A DNA stretch of 64,000 nucleotides from Diadophis punctatus similis. Lineage: Eukaryota > Chordata > Lepidosauria > Squamata > Dipsadidae. Made by a program: the position numbers and the translations under genes. The stretch lies in NCBI GenBank assembly GCA_023053685.1, contig JALIGW010000144.1, positions 22,501 through 86,500 on the forward strand. The letters are read 5' to 3'. The first letter of the stretch is position 1; every line of letters begins with the position of its first letter. Below are positions 39,791 through 50,435 of the stretch, one piece after another. The notes beneath the pieces are model-generated. The model had not been told where the DNA came from. It saw only the letters and a program-made list of their open reading frames with translations, and did no database searches.

Positions 39791-40955
39791 AAATTTGAAA
39801 CCAGCTAAGGAGGCAGAGGCTGACCGGAAATCGATTTAATGGGTCAGTGAAAGGAAGGTGGCTGCCATGCCAAAGTTGTAGCAATGGGCCAGTCCAGTGC
39901 TTGCCCTACATGCTGGCATGGCATGGGAGAGGCGTGGAGGCCAGTCCGAAGCCCCTGAGAACTTGCTTAATCTCCCATTAAGCCGGCCCGGACAAAATGC
40001 ACCAGCTATTGTGATCTTCCAGGCTGACATTCCTTGAATTCTTTTAGGAGATATTTGGCAGCATCTGGAAGGCAGTTGCAAGTTCTCTTCGCTGCTCTTC
40101 CCCCCCCTCCCCATCTTTCCTGCGAGGCAGGAAGGCGTTCAGCTGCACCTCTGCAGTCCTTTCCCTTCCCACAAGCCTCTGTGGCAGCCACCCCCCTCCC
40201 GTTCCCATGGCAACAGGGATGGTGATGCTTACTGGAGCTGACAGTGTCCCAATTTAACTCTCCCCCCCACACTCCCTCCCCTCCCTTTGCCAGCCCAGCC
40301 TCCTCCTTCTCCCTGGTCCCAACTCCCCTTCTGCCAGATCAGGCGTGCAGTTCCCGGGGAAGGCAGCAGGGGGAAGCACTTCATCAGAGCTGCCGCAAGA
40401 AGGGACCAAAACTCTTTAGGAAAAGTTGCTTGGAAACGTCGAGGACAGGGGGTTTTGGCCGGCCTTTCGTTTCCAAGGCGATCTTGGAGGGTCCTGGAGA
40501 AGGTTGGCCTGGCTGGAAAGCAACGTGGGTCGGGCTAGCGGGCCGTTGCCCCGTTTGCATTTCTGCACAATTGGTTGTAAAGCAAGCCGAGCCGTCCCCA
40601 CCGTCTGAAGTCCGCCCAGCTTTCCTTGCGTTGCAACTAGAAAGCAACCTTGGTTGCCGGCGCTCGACCACGTGGGAAATGTCACCGGGGATGGGGGAAA
40701 CACTCGAGGGTGCCTGCTCGGATTTGCACGTGTGGAAGAGAAATTGGGATTCAGAATGAAGCTTTTCTTCCACGGATAAACTCCTCTGCTCCCAACTCCA
40801 ACTCCCACTCCCACCGAACTCAGGACATAATTTCTTGATAGGTTGGAGGGCAGGAAGAGGAGGAGGAAGAGGAATAGCTTACAGAAGCACGTTTGCAAGA
40901 AATCTTTCTGAGAATCGGAGTTTTGGAGGGACTTCTGAAGCGGTCTAGGTTGGGT
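39791..40955. other. GC-richer unique block
   Basis: About 1.1 kb free of recognised repeats, richer in GC than neighbours, with pyrimidine runs and scattered CpGs. Open frames exist on several strands but none shows a known domain. It could hold an exon or regulatory element; neither can be shown. Confidence 0.35.
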
Positions 40956-41170
40956 TCAGGGAGGAGAAGGAGGAAAAGGAAGAAGAAGAAAGAAGGAGGA
41001 GGAGGAAGGGGAGAAGGAGAGGGGGAAGAAAAGAGGAGGAGGAGGAGAAAGAAAAGAAGAAGAAGAGGAAGAAAAGAAGAAGAGGGGGAGGAGAAGAAGA
41101 AAGAAGAAAGAAAAAGGAGGAGGAGGTGAAGAAAGAAGGAAGTAGGAAGAAGAAGGAGGAGGAGGAAGAA

Positions 41171-41217
<47 letters not shown>

Positions 41218-41276
41218 AGAAGAAGAAGAAGAAGAAGAAGAAGAAGAAGAAGAAGAAGAAGAAGAAGAAGAAGAAA
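40956..41276. repeat. Purine tract ending in (GAA)n
   Basis: About 320 bp almost entirely A and G on the plus strand; degenerate at first, then a clean (GAA)n from 41165 to 41274. Confidence 0.97.
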
Positions 41277-41768
41277 CTGCATTTCACTTCCTTTCCATTA
41301 TGGTGTTTCCTGTAATGTGAGGTTTCCCTATGAGAAAATACACTCGTTTCCATTTTTCTGGCTTTACGACGAGTTAAATGGGCAGAAGGGAGAACAGACG
41401 TTGGCCCTTCTGTAAATATATGACAAACTATCTTATCATCCCCTTCCTGCCTGCCATCTAGCTACTGTTAGGATTCCCCCCTCCCCAGTTTTGAAGTGGA
41501 ACAAAGTCGTATCTTTGCAAACATCACAGGGCTAAGGGAGCCTTGACTGGGTGATGATAGAGAAAACATAAGTAAGAGGAAACAACCAGAGGTCTCCGGA
41601 GACCCACATCACTTGCCTTCAAAATCACATCCCATGCTTTTCACAAGGATTTTGTAGTACACACACACATACATAAACGCACGAACATGCCAAAAATATA
41701 CGCATACACCACCGAACTAGCAAGTCACTGAATTGTGGCGGTGCTTTGCTGAAGTTGTTACTGTTATT
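41277..41768. other. Unassigned sequence
   Basis: Contains a short CA-rich run near 41660. No gene recognised. Confidence 0.4.
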
Positions 41769-41769
41769 A

Positions 41770-41915
41770 TTATTAATAATAGCAATAGCACTTAGACCTA
41801 TATAGCGCTTCACAGTGCTTTCCCGCCCTCTCTCAGCAGTTTACAGAGTCAGCATCTTGCCCCCAACAATCCGGGTCCTCATTTTACCCACCTTGGAAGG
41901 ATGGAAGGCCTGATA
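41770..41915 (-). mobile_element. tRNA-derived SINE 3' part
   Basis: 'tagcacttagacctatatagcgcttcac', 'cagtttacagagtcagca' and 'caatccgggtcctcatttt', the reverse of the body at 33282-33510. Confidence 0.85.
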
Positions 41916-42001
41916 ATAAGCAGCATGTTGGTAATATTGTTATTACAACATTGGCAGTTAGGTGCCTTTAGGTTTTGTATTTCAACTGCTAACACAACGT
42001 T

Positions 42002-42090
42002 GCGTAATAGAAATAGAATAGAATAGAAAAGAAATAGAATAGAATAGAATAGAATAGAATAGAATAGAATAGAATAGAATAGAATAGAAT
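42002..42090. repeat. (ATAGA)n array
   Basis: Pentamer array of the AATAG class, about 16 units. Confidence 0.95.
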
Positions 42091-42779
42091 GCTAAGGAGT
42101 TCTTAGACATTCTACTCCCCCTCCCCACCTGAAAAGAACTCTGTTCCAACTGCCAGTTGCCTCACATTCCGTTACCTCAGTTCAAACTGGCAGACGTTCC
42201 ACTTCTTCACTCAGGAGCGGTCTGGGGCAATTTATCAAGCCCGATCGTAACTACTCATTAATTTTCAGGCTTTAAGTGTCAATTTATCAAGCCTGATCAC
42301 AAAGTTTCGTAGCAAAGCACGGCTATCCAGCTACTAGTAATAAATGAAATAAATTTAAGTGGGTGAAATTCTAGCTTCAGAGGTCTGGTTGGAATTCCTA
42401 CCTGTATTTATTTCTGTTTGTTATCAGCCTACGTTTCATTTCTACAAAAAAACATTCAGAGCATCTGATGACACTGAAGTAACAAACAAAAAATAAAACC
42501 ACTGCAGCCATAAAAGGAAGGGGGAACTCATTCCTTTACCCCCTTTTTGCATCGAACAGTAGTGAGACCTCATTAGTTATCAAGGAGTAAAAATAAAGTT
42601 AAGGAAAGCAGAGTAGATCACATGCTTCCCAGATTAAAAATGGCTGGATGTGCCTTAGCAAGAAGCAACAGAATGGAGTTCAATGTCTCAGATGTGGCTT
42701 TACTTGGTTCCTGATCTCACCTGAGATTATGAGATTCGTTGCTATATATTAACTCCAGCTGGATGGGAAAGTGGTTATG
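42091..42779. other. Repeat-poor sequence
   Basis: No coding region recognised. 'tcaatttatcaagcctgatcac' and 'caatttatcaagcccgatcg' form a direct repeat about 55 bp apart (42230-42300). Confidence 0.4.
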
Positions 42780-42787
42780 GAGCTGAA

Positions 42788-43081
42788 TCAGAGGTGGGAT
42801 TTACATAATTTCCCTACCGGTTTGCTCAGCATCGAAAATGTGAGGGCTCGTGTATGCACGCTTGCTTCAATTATGTGCATGCCTTCCGAACATGCGCGCG
42901 GCTTCCCCGCATGCGCTTTGCTCATGCGCGCATCTTGCAAACATGTGCACGGCTTGAAAATGTGGCTAAATAGGATGGCATAGCGCCGAGGTGTGTGGGC
43001 AGGTGTGTGGGCCCACCCCACCCACAGGTCGTTACTAACGGTTCACCCGAACCGGTCCAAACCGGCTGAATACCACCTCCA
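42788..43081. mobile_element. hAT-type MITE, CAGAGGTGGGTTCC-end family
   Basis: CAGAGGTGGGATTTACATAAT to CTGAATACCACCTCCA. Flanks AGCTGAAT (42780-42787) and AGCAGAAT (43082-43089) match in 7 of 8 bases. Confidence 0.85.
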
Positions 43082-43089
43082 AGCAGAAT

Positions 43090-43600
43090 ATTTAAATGAA
43101 AAAAAAAGAGTTTGATCTAATAAGCTTCTCTTAAACACAAGACTACGAGGGGCAGTTGCAACAATCCTTCAACCCACGGATGCATAACTGACAGCTGGAT
43201 TTCCAGCTGTTAACATTCTTTTGTCAGGTTCAAGGGTCAACAATACATTCCCCCTGAAAGAGATTTGATAATGTTTCCTTAAGGTGCAGGGGATTGTAGG
43301 AGAAGGACAGGCCTGGGTGTGGAGTCAAGAGAGGATTCAGCCTGGAGTTTTTACGTTCCCACAAACGGTAGGAACTGATCTTTGAAAAAAAAAATCCCAT
43401 CGGCAGTGGGGCTTTTTCAAATGGTAATGTTTCGAAAAGTGGTATTCACCTTTGGAATTACTACCACATTTTTTTTAAAAGACATGCTTTGGCTACATGT
43501 CTTTCTCTAATGAAAAGGGGAAAAGAGGAAAAAGGTCAACTTTGGGGTAGAGTCAGGTCTGCTCTATAAGCATATATGCTTCATATTAGCATTGCTTTAT
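43090..43600. other. Unassigned sequence
   Basis: About 43300-43375 is related to the unnamed repeat at 30658-30810. Otherwise nothing recognised. Confidence 0.35.
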
Positions 43601-43604
43601 AAAT

Positions 43605-44430
43605 ATTTATAAATATGGTGACTTTCTGGTCACCACATTAGAAAAAAGATGTTGGGACTTTGGAAAAAGTGCAGAGAAGAGCAACTGAGATGACTCAAGT
43701 CCTGGAGACCAAAACATGAAGAACGGTTGCAGGAATTGGGTTTGACTAGAGAAAAGAAGGACTGAGGAGGAGGACATGATAGCAACATTCCAATATTTGA
43801 GAGGCTGCCACAAAGAGGAGGGGGGTCAAGTTATTTTCCAAAGCACCAGAAGGCAGGACAGGAAACGATGGATGGAAACTAATCAAGGAGAGAAGCAACC
43901 TGGAATTAAGGAGAAACTTCCTAACAGTGAGGACAATTAACCAGTGGAACAGTTTTGCCTTCAGAAGTTGTGGGTGCTCCGTCACTGGAGACTTTTAAGA
44001 AGAGATTGGACAACCATTTGTCTGACATGCTATAGGGCCATGATGGCTAACCTATGGCATGCATGCCAGAGGTGGCACACAGAGCACTCTCTGTGGGCAA
44101 GTGTGCCATTGCCAGCTCTTCTGGTTTCTGGCGCGCACATGCACATCGGTCAGCTGGTCTTCATGGGTGCCAAAGCACCAGAAAATGGCCCCAAAATGAC
44201 CTGAAAATGGCCTGAAAACGACCAAAAACGGCCCAAAAAAACCAGGCCAGCTGGTCTTTGGGTTTCCAGTGCTCCAGTGCACACACCTGCATGCAGATGC
44301 ACACATGTTCCGGTTTGGGCACTCGGTGCTGAAAAGGTTCGCCATCACTGGTATAGGATCTCCTGCTTGAGCAGAGGGCTGGACTAGAAGACCTCCAAAG
44401 TCCCTTCCAGCTCTATTCTGATTCTAATGG
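43605..44430 (+). mobile_element. CR1 LINE 3' part, split by a hAT MITE
   Basis: 'tttggaaaaagtgcagagaagagc', 'gagaaaagaaggactgagg', 'gaaactaatcaaggagagaagc' to 'tgtctgacatgctatagg', then after 44351 'ggatctcctgcttgagcag' and the tail. Frames are broken. Confidence 0.9.
44038..44350. mobile_element. hAT-type MITE, CAGTGATGGCGAACC family
   Basis: CCATGATGGCTAACCTATGG to AGGTTCGCCATCACTG. Flanks CTATAGGG (44030-44037) and GTATAGGA (44351-44358) match in 6 of 8. It lies inside the CR1 end. Confidence 0.9.
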
Positions 44431-44464
44431 GTTTTTAAAAATTACTGATGCTATAAAAAAGTCC

Positions 44465-44648
44465 TGTCAGCGGGACAGGTTAAAGTGTGCCCATGTAGGT
44501 GAGGAAGGACAGGCTGAGGCTGGAGGTGGAGTCAAAAGAAGCAGCAGCCTAGAGTCATTAAGTTCCCCCAAGCAATCCAAGTCCAACCCTTCTTGAATTC
44601 TGTTCACTCTTATCCAATTTAGTGCCAATTTAGTGCTGACCATTAATT
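44465..44648. repeat. Uncharacterised interspersed repeat
   Basis: Counterpart of 30658-30810: 'gcagcagcctagagtc', 'cttgaattctgttcactcttatccaa' and 'gctgaccattaattga'. Confidence 0.6.
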
Positions 44649-44656
44649 GACTAGAT

Positions 44657-45008
44657 CAGTGATGGCGAACCTTTTTTTCCTCGGGTGCCGAAAGCGTGTG
44701 TGCGCACGCTATCGCACATGTGTGAGTGCCCACACCCATAATTCAATGCCTGGGGAGGGCGAAAACGGCCTCCCCCGCCCCCCGGAAGCCCTCTGGAAGC
44801 CGGAAATGGCCCATTTCCCGACTTCTGGTGGGTCCAGTAGGCTTCCCTGGAACCTGGGGAGGGCGAAAATGCCCTCTCCCATCCCCCGGAGGCCCTCCGG
44901 AAGCCAAAAACTGCGCTTTGGAGTTAAGCTAGGGCAACTGCTCGCGTGCCGGCAGATATGGCTCCGCGTGCCACCTGTGGCAAGCGTGCCATAGGTTCGC
45001 CATCACTG
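44657..45008. mobile_element. hAT-type MITE, CAGTGATGGCGAACC family
   Basis: CAGTGATGGCGAACCTTTTT to TAGGTTCGCCATCACTG, target duplication GACTAGAT (44649-44656 and 45009-45016). Confidence 0.97.
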
Positions 45009-45044
45009 GACTAGATTCTTGTGGATAGGGTGAAAATCTATATG

Positions 45045-45120
45045 AAAATTTGAAAATCGGCCAGAAGTTACTTTTTTCAGTGCCGCTGTAACTTTGAATG
45101 ATCACTAAATGAATAGTTGT
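45045..45120 (+). mobile_element. Pogo/Tigger-like MITE fragment
   Basis: 'gaaaatcggccagaagttac' to 'tgatcactaaatgaatagttgt'. Confidence 0.75.
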
Positions 45121-45218
45121 CTCAAAAGTGCTTTTTTCAAGAGGCAAGTGGACTTTCTTGTTTTTCTCTGAAGACGTTTTACTCCTCATCCAAAAGCTTC
45201 TTCAGCTCTGACTGTATT
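45121..45218 (-). mobile_element. Penelope-type terminus, family 1
   Basis: Reverse of the family unit: 'aagtgcttttttcaagaggc', 'gaagacgttttactcctc' and 'caaaagcttcttcagctctgac'. The GAAA box is changed to AAAA, so the hammerhead-like core is dead. Confidence 0.7.
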
Positions 45219-45853
45219 TGTATTTGTATTTATTTGTCAAGCATATATGATTATAAGCAAAGTATAAACAGTAAAACATGATTGAATATATATGTAATAG
45301 TACAAGCATGAATAAGAGTAAAAGAGGTATGAATATATGGGTACATTAGGACAGGAACGGTAGGCACGATTGTGCGCTTATGCACGCCCCTTACCGACCT
45401 CTTAGGAATGGGGTGAGGTCAATGGTAGATAATCTGAGGTTGAAATTTTTGGGGTTTGGGGAAGAAACTACTGAGTCAGGTAAAGTGTTCCAGGCGTTGA
45501 CAACTCTGTTGTTGAAGTTGAATTTTTTGCAGTCAAATCTGGAGCGGTTTACATTAAGTTTGTATCTATTGTGAGCTTGTGTATTATTGCGGTTGAAGCT
45601 GAAGTAGTCGTTAACAGGTAGGACACTGAGGCGGATAATTTTGTGAGCTACACTAAGGTCAGATTGAAGGCGGCGGAGTTCTAAATTTTGAAGTCCCAAA
45701 ATTTCAAGTCTGGTTTCATAAGGAATTCTGTTGTGAACAGAGGAATGTAATACTGTTCTTGTGAAGTATCGCTGGACATTCTCAATTGTGTTAATGTCTG
45801 ATATGTAGTGTGGGTTCCAGACTGATGAGCTGTATTCAAGAATCGGTCTAGCT
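45219..45853 (-). pseudogene. Jockey-group LINE ORF2 C-terminal part
   Basis: In reverse, 'ARPILEYSSSVWNPHYISDINTIENVQRYFTRTVLHSS', 'RLEILGLQNLELRRLQSDLSVAHKI' and 'NFNNRVVNAWNTLPDSVVSSPNP' are readable without stops over about 150 residues. The 3' end (45219-45400) includes 'gggcgtgcataagcgcac' in reverse and '(TATTTG)n'. It is fused on its 5' side to Penelope sequence at 45854. Confidence 0.85.
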
Positions 45854-46396
45854 TGCGGACAGCTGGTCATTTGCATCCTTTTAGAGAGTCGTTGAGGCCA
45901 CTTGGAGGTTTATCTGTGTCCTCAGGGTCACTTGAGTGGTGCAAATGGGTGTGGAGCCTTCTTGGAACTGTTGAAAGGACTGTGTTGTACACTGGAGATA
46001 AATGATGTCATATCCCTCCCCCTCTGTTGAGAGAGGGCTGTTCAATCTTGACATAGATGGCCTCTTCAACCCCTCTTTCAAACCAGCGGTCCTCTCCGTC
46101 CAAAAGGTGGACTTTTCTGTCTTCAAAAGAGTGGCCTTTGTCTTCTAAATGCAGGTGGACTGCTGACTCTTGTCCTGATGGGTTTGTTCTCCTATGCTGT
46201 GCCATGTGCTTATGAAGTGGTTGTTTTGTTTCCCCAATGTATAGGTCTGCACATGTCTCATTGCATTGTACTGCATATATCAGATTGCTCAGTTTCTGTC
46301 TGGGTGTTTTATCCTTGGCGGTGGACAAGCTCCTGCCTTAGTGTATTCTTGGCTTTGAAGTGTGCACGTATGTTACGTTGGCTGAAGATCCTCTTG
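45854..46396 (-). mobile_element. Penelope-like element, 3' part
   Basis: Includes a GIY-YIG frame and its 3' untranslated sequence. The latter ('gtgaccctgaggacaca', 'gaccagctgtccgcaag' in reverse) is shared with 46665-46750, where it continues into a hammerhead-like unit. This links the family 1 termini to a Penelope-like element. Confidence 0.85.
46008..46328 (-). pseudogene. Penelope-like GIY-YIG endonuclease fragment
   Basis: About 106 residues: 'NLIYAVQC' (15-22) and 'LYIGETKQPL' (29-38) form the GIY-YIG core, followed by 'HMAQHRR' and 'WFERGVEEAIYVK' (82-94) with the expected Glu. This is the C-terminal endonuclease of Penelope-like retroelements. Upstream, in another frame, 'IFSQRNIRAHFKAKNTLRQELVH' is the linker after the reverse transcriptase; the frame change and a stop there show decay. 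A usual Arg before 'MAQH' is His here, so catalysis would be doubtful. Confidence 0.85.
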
Positions 46397-46575
46397 AGCT
46401 GTCTGCAAGGAGTATAAATCCTTCCATTCCCCACCATCCAGTCAGAGCTGAAGAAGCTTCTTGGATGAGAAGCGAAAAGTCTTCAAAGAAAAACCAGAAA
46501 GTCCAGTTGCCTCCTGAAAAAGCTCCTCTGGGACAGCCATGACCTGGATGACTGAGAGTCTCTACAGACTTTTAG
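46397..46575 (+). mobile_element. Penelope-type terminus, family 1, plus strand
   Basis: 'ctgtctgcaaggagtataaatcc', 'ccaccatccagtcagagctg', hammerhead-like core, 'aaagtccagttgcctcctg' and 'cagccatgacctggatgactg'. It lies back to back with the minus-strand Penelope fragment. Confidence 0.8.
46440..46486 (+). ncRNA. Hammerhead-like motif, family 1
   Basis: CTGAAGA (46448-46454), extra A, helix II GCTTCT (46456-46461) / AGAAGC (46468-46473) with loop TGGATG, GAAA (46474-46477), then AGTC. Helix III would be AAGU, with a mismatch. Helix I GAG / TTC is only 3 bp. Confidence 0.35.
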
Positions 46576-46664
46576 GCATACAATTTGGGATGAACACTGT
46601 TGGAATGGTGTGGGAGTAGGAACAGTTTTCCAGAGGAAAAAAATGCAGATTACAGGAACCAGGT
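46576..46664. other. Spacer between Penelope-type units
   Basis: No recognised repeat. Confidence 0.3.
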
Positions 46665-46835
46665 GCACTTACCCAGGTGACCCTGAGGACACAGGTAAAC
46701 CTCCAAATGCTTCAAGGACCTCTAAAAGAACACAAATGACCAGCTGTCTGCAAGGAGTATAAATCCTTCCATTCCCCACCATCCAGTCAGAGCTGAAGAA
46801 GCTTCTTGGATGAGAAGCGAAAAGTCTTCAAGCTG
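46665..46835 (+). mobile_element. Penelope-type 3' region, second plus copy
   Basis: Starts with 3' untranslated sequence also found on the minus strand at 45854-45950, then 'ctgtctgcaaggagtataaatcc' and the hammerhead-like core (CTGAAGA 46793-46799). It stops at 'gtcttca', a few bases after the predicted cut site. Confidence 0.8.
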
Positions 46836-47387
46836 TTAGAATCATGACATTCAGGCCTGTTAAATAATTACATTGACAAATTTCTCAGACATCAAAAGAT
46901 TATGACTTTTTTTTTTTTGCTTTGGGCCTTATCCTAATCTCTCCACAAAGTTTGCAAGGAAAAATTAATCCTCTTTTTCCTCTCTCTCCTTAATTTCAAA
47001 CCTTATTGAGAGAGAATTTTTTCCCCGTAGCTCTAAGGAAATAAGCTGCCACCTTTATGATTCTTTGTTAGATTTATATCCCACCTGACAAGGATTTTCA
47101 AGGTGGCTGACAGCAAGATAAAAGTACATTCAAAACACGACAATTAAACCATCAGTAACCAAACTTAAAGTCATTTATTTTATTGTGTATTTATTTTTAA
47201 TGCATTGCTGTCAAAGCAATTCGAACGTTGGAGAAGCCAGGGGACCGTCAAAACAATGAAAGATGATGAAAAAGGTTACATTAAGAAGGGCCTGACTCCA
47301 TTTTTAAAGAACGGAGAAGAAAAGAGAGAATATCACTCTTTGGGAATGACATAGAAGGAGTAAGAGCGTTCTAAAAATAAGCGTATA
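46836..47387. other. Repeat-poor sequence
   Basis: No gene recognised. AT-rich around 46850-47050. Confidence 0.4.
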
Positions 47388-47645
47388 GAGGTAGTCCTCG
47401 ACTTATGACCACAATTGAGCCCAACATTTCTGTTGCTAAGTGAGACAGTTTTTTAAAGTGAGTTTTGTTCTCTGTTTGCGACCTTTTTTGTCGCAGCTGT
47501 TAAATGAATCACTGCAGTTAGCAACACGGTTGTTAAGTGAATCTGGCTTCTCCATTGACTTTGCTTGTCAGATGGTCGCAAGACCCCCCCCCAAGACATT
47601 GCAACCATCATAAATACGAGTCAGTTGCCAATCGTCTGAATAAAT
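47388..47645 (+). mobile_element. Pogo/Tigger-like MITE, 3'-truncated
   Basis: GAGGTAGTCCTCGACTTATG after TA, 'gttaaatgaatcactgcag', 'gaatctggcttctccattg', stopping at 'gccaatcgtctgaat'. Confidence 0.9.
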
Positions 47646-47944
47646 CTAGCTTTTCCTCCGTCTCCCAAGGTTTTTCTCACTTTCCATTGCAGGAAGTTAA
47701 AAGAAGTACCAAGGTTTGCAATGCATTTACACTGTGAACCAGTATGGGCTACTGTTGAAGACACCAGAATAGGAGCGGGAATCCTCTTCCTTTAACCATT
47801 GAAGCTCTGAGGGTGACTTTGGGCCACCATCCCTTCTCTCCAAGCCAACCTACCTCACAGGGTTGTTGCAATAGGAAACAATAGGAAGAGGGAACTCTGT
47901 AGCCTGCTTTGAACTTGGGCAGGAAAAGCAGAATATAAATCTAG

Positions 47945-48732
47945 CAATATTTATATTGGGGGTGCAGTGGTTACAACGCAGCAGTGCAGATTACTTCTGC
48001 TGACTGCCAGCTGTCAGCAGTTCGGCAGTTCGATTCTCACTGGCTCAATCAAAACTGCAGAAAAAACAATTGCTACCAATCTGCCTTCCATTGAGGACCT
48101 TTATACTGCACGAGTCAAAAAGGGGGCTGTGAAAATATTTACAGACCCCTCGCATCCTGGACACAAACTGTTTCAACTCCTACCCTCAAAACGACACTAT
48201 AGAGCACTGCACACCAGAACAACTAGACACAAGAACAGTTTTCCCCCGAACACCATCACTCTGCTAAACAAATAATTCCCTCAACACTGTCAAACTATTT
48301 ACTAAGTCTGCATTACTATTAATCTTCTCATTGTTCCAATCACCCATCTCCTCCCACAAATGACTGTATGACTGTAACTTTGTTGCTTGTATCCTTACGA
48401 TTTATATTGACTGGTTCCTAATATGATTTAATTGCTTATTTGTACCCGGACTATCATTAAGTGTTGTACCTTATGATTCTTGACGAACGTATCTTTTCTT
48501 TTGTGTACACTGAGAGCATATGCACCAAGAGAAATTCCTTGTGTGTCCAATCACACTTGGCCAATAAAAAATTCTGTTCTATTCTATTCTCAAGGTTGAC
48601 TCAACCTTCCATCCTTCCAAGGTCAGTAAAATGAGGGATTGTTGGGGGCAATAGGCTGACTCTGTAAACCATTTAGAGAAGGCTGTAAAGCACTGTGAAA
48701 TGGTATATAAGTCTAAGTGCTATTGCTACTAT
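47945..48732 (+). mobile_element. tRNA-derived SINE split by a LINE
   Basis: Head 'ggtgcagtggttacaacgc' and 'cagttcgattctcactgg' to 48047, then 'caaggttgactcaaccttcc' and 'gtaaaccatttagagaagg' from 48592. CTCAA is present on both sides of the insert (about 48045 and 48590). Confidence 0.9.
48050..48590 (+). pseudogene. LINE C-terminal end inside a SINE
   Basis: Reads 'LPSIEDLYTARVKKGAVKIFTDPSHPGHKLFQLLPSKRHYRALHTRTTRHKNSFPPNTITLLNK' and stops at about 48272. This HPGH...LLPS..RYR....RT.R...SF pattern is seen at the C-terminus of some LINE ORF2 proteins. The rest is 3' untranslated sequence ending 'gccaataaaaaattctgttctattc'. Clade not assigned. The 5' end is missing. Confidence 0.75.
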
Positions 48733-48745
48733 ACAGTATATATAG

Positions 48746-49163
48746 CAGTGATGGCGAACCTTTTTTCCCTCGGGTGCCGAAATAGTGCGCGTGCGTGCTA
48801 TCACACGTGCGTGTGTGCCCACACCCATAATTTAAAGCCCCCCACTCGCCCCACCCCCTGCGCATGCATGCATGACCCCCCCCCACTCCCCGACTTTCAG
48901 TGGGCCCGGTAGGCCCGTTTTTTGCCCTCCCCAGGCTCCAAAGGCTTTCTTGGAGCTTGGAGAGGGCAAAAACACTCCCCCTCGCCACCCCGGAGGCCCT
49001 CTGGAGGCCAAAATCGCCCTCCCAGAGCCTCCATGTGAGTCAAAAATCAGCTGGTGGGCACACACATGCACGCTGGAGCTGAGCTAGGGCAACGACTCAC
49101 GTGCCGGCAGATATGGCTCCGCGTGCCACCTGTGGCACCCGTGCCATAGGTTCGCCATCACTG
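48746..49163. mobile_element. hAT-type MITE, CAGTGATGGCGAACC family
   Basis: CAGTGATGGCGAACCTTTTT to TAGGTTCGCCATCACTG, perfect target duplication ATATATAG (48738-48745 and 49164-49171). Confidence 0.97.
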
Positions 49164-49292
49164 ATATATAGTATGTGTTCTATGTTGCAAAGTTAAATAG
49201 TCTTTCTTTATTGGTAGCAGTGAAAATATACTACCCCTTGAAAATATGCAGGTGCGTTAAGGAAATACAGGGAACATCTTTGAGTCTTTCTG

Positions 49293-49404
<112 letters not shown>

Positions 49405-49499
49405 GGTATTTATCTATAGTAGTAACTATAGTAGCAGTTGTAGTACTACTACATATAGTACTACATATATACTGTATATAGTAGTATAGTAGTAACTGC

Positions 49500-50435
49500 G
49501 AGAGGAATCTTGGAGTCCTACTGGACAACCATTGAAATATGAGCCAGCAGTGTGCAGCAGCTGCCAAAAAAGCCAACACAGTTCTAGGCTGCATTAACAG
49601 AGGAATAGAATCAAGATCACGTGAAGTGTTCATACCACTTTATAATGCCTTGGGAAGGCCACACTTGGAATACTGCATTCAGTTTTGGTCGCTACGATGT
49701 AAAAAGGATGTAGAGACTCTAGAAAGAGTGCAGAGAAGAGCAACAAAGATGATTGGGGGACTGGAGGCTAAAACATATGAAGAACGGTTGCAGGAACCGG
49801 GTATGTCTAGTTTAATGAAAAGAAGGATCAGGGGAGACATGATACCAGTGTTCCAATATCTCAGAGGCTGCCACAGACAAGAGGGACTGAAGCTATTATC
49901 CAAAGCACCTGAAGGCAGGACAAGAAGCAATGGGTGGAAACTAATCAAGGAGAGAAGCAGCAGTGAAATGCTCCCAGTTCGCTTTTACCTGTCTGTCGTC
50001 GGAGAGCCGATCATGAAGGCAGCGCAACACTCTGCCCACCCGTTGGGACACTGCCATTTGAGTTCTTTTATCCTCTGCGCATGCACAAAGCGTTCTGTGC
50101 ATGCGCAGAGGGTAAAATAACTCAAAAGGCAGTGTCCCGGTGGGTGGGTGGAGCATCGCGCTGCCTTCGCAATCGGCTCTCCGACGACCAACAGGTAAAA
50201 GCGAACCAGGAGCATTTCACCCCTGGAGAGAAGCAACCTAGAACCAAGGCGAAATTTCCTGACAGTTAGAATAATTAATCAGTGGAACAGCTTGCCTCCA
50301 GAAGTTGTAAATGCTCCAACACTGGATGTTTTTAAGAAGATGTTGGATAAGCATTTGTCTGAAGTGGTGTAGGGTTTCCTGCCTAAGCAGGAGGTTGGGC
50401 TAGAAGATCTCCAAGGTCCCTTCCAACTCTGTTAT
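49500..50435 (+). mobile_element. CR1 LINE C-terminal part, split by a hAT MITE
   Basis: 49539-49950 is open: 'MSQQCAAAAKKANTVLGCINRGIESRSREVFIPLYNALGRPHLEYCIQFWSLRCKKDVETLERVQRRATKMIGGLEAKTYEERLQEPGMSSLMKRRIRGDM', the end of the CR1 reverse transcriptase and following region. A hAT MITE at 49958-50225 interrupts 'gagagaag'; the frame then reads on to 'SLPPEVVNAPTLDVFKKMLD' and the 3' tail. Confidence 0.92.
49958..50225. mobile_element. Near-palindromic hAT-type MITE, CAGGGGTGAAATGCTCCC family
   Basis: CAGCAGTGAAATGCTCCCAG to GGAGCATTTCACCCCTG; target duplication GAGAGAAG (49950-49957 and 50226-50233). Arms pair over most of the 268 bp, with the centre near 'cacaaagcgttctgtgcatg'. Confidence 0.95.

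Noticed and set aside
40244..40898. Possible host exon in the GC-richer block
   Set aside because: Open frames occur on both strands with no recognisable domain, no clear splice sites and low-complexity ends. Kept only as unassigned unique sequence.
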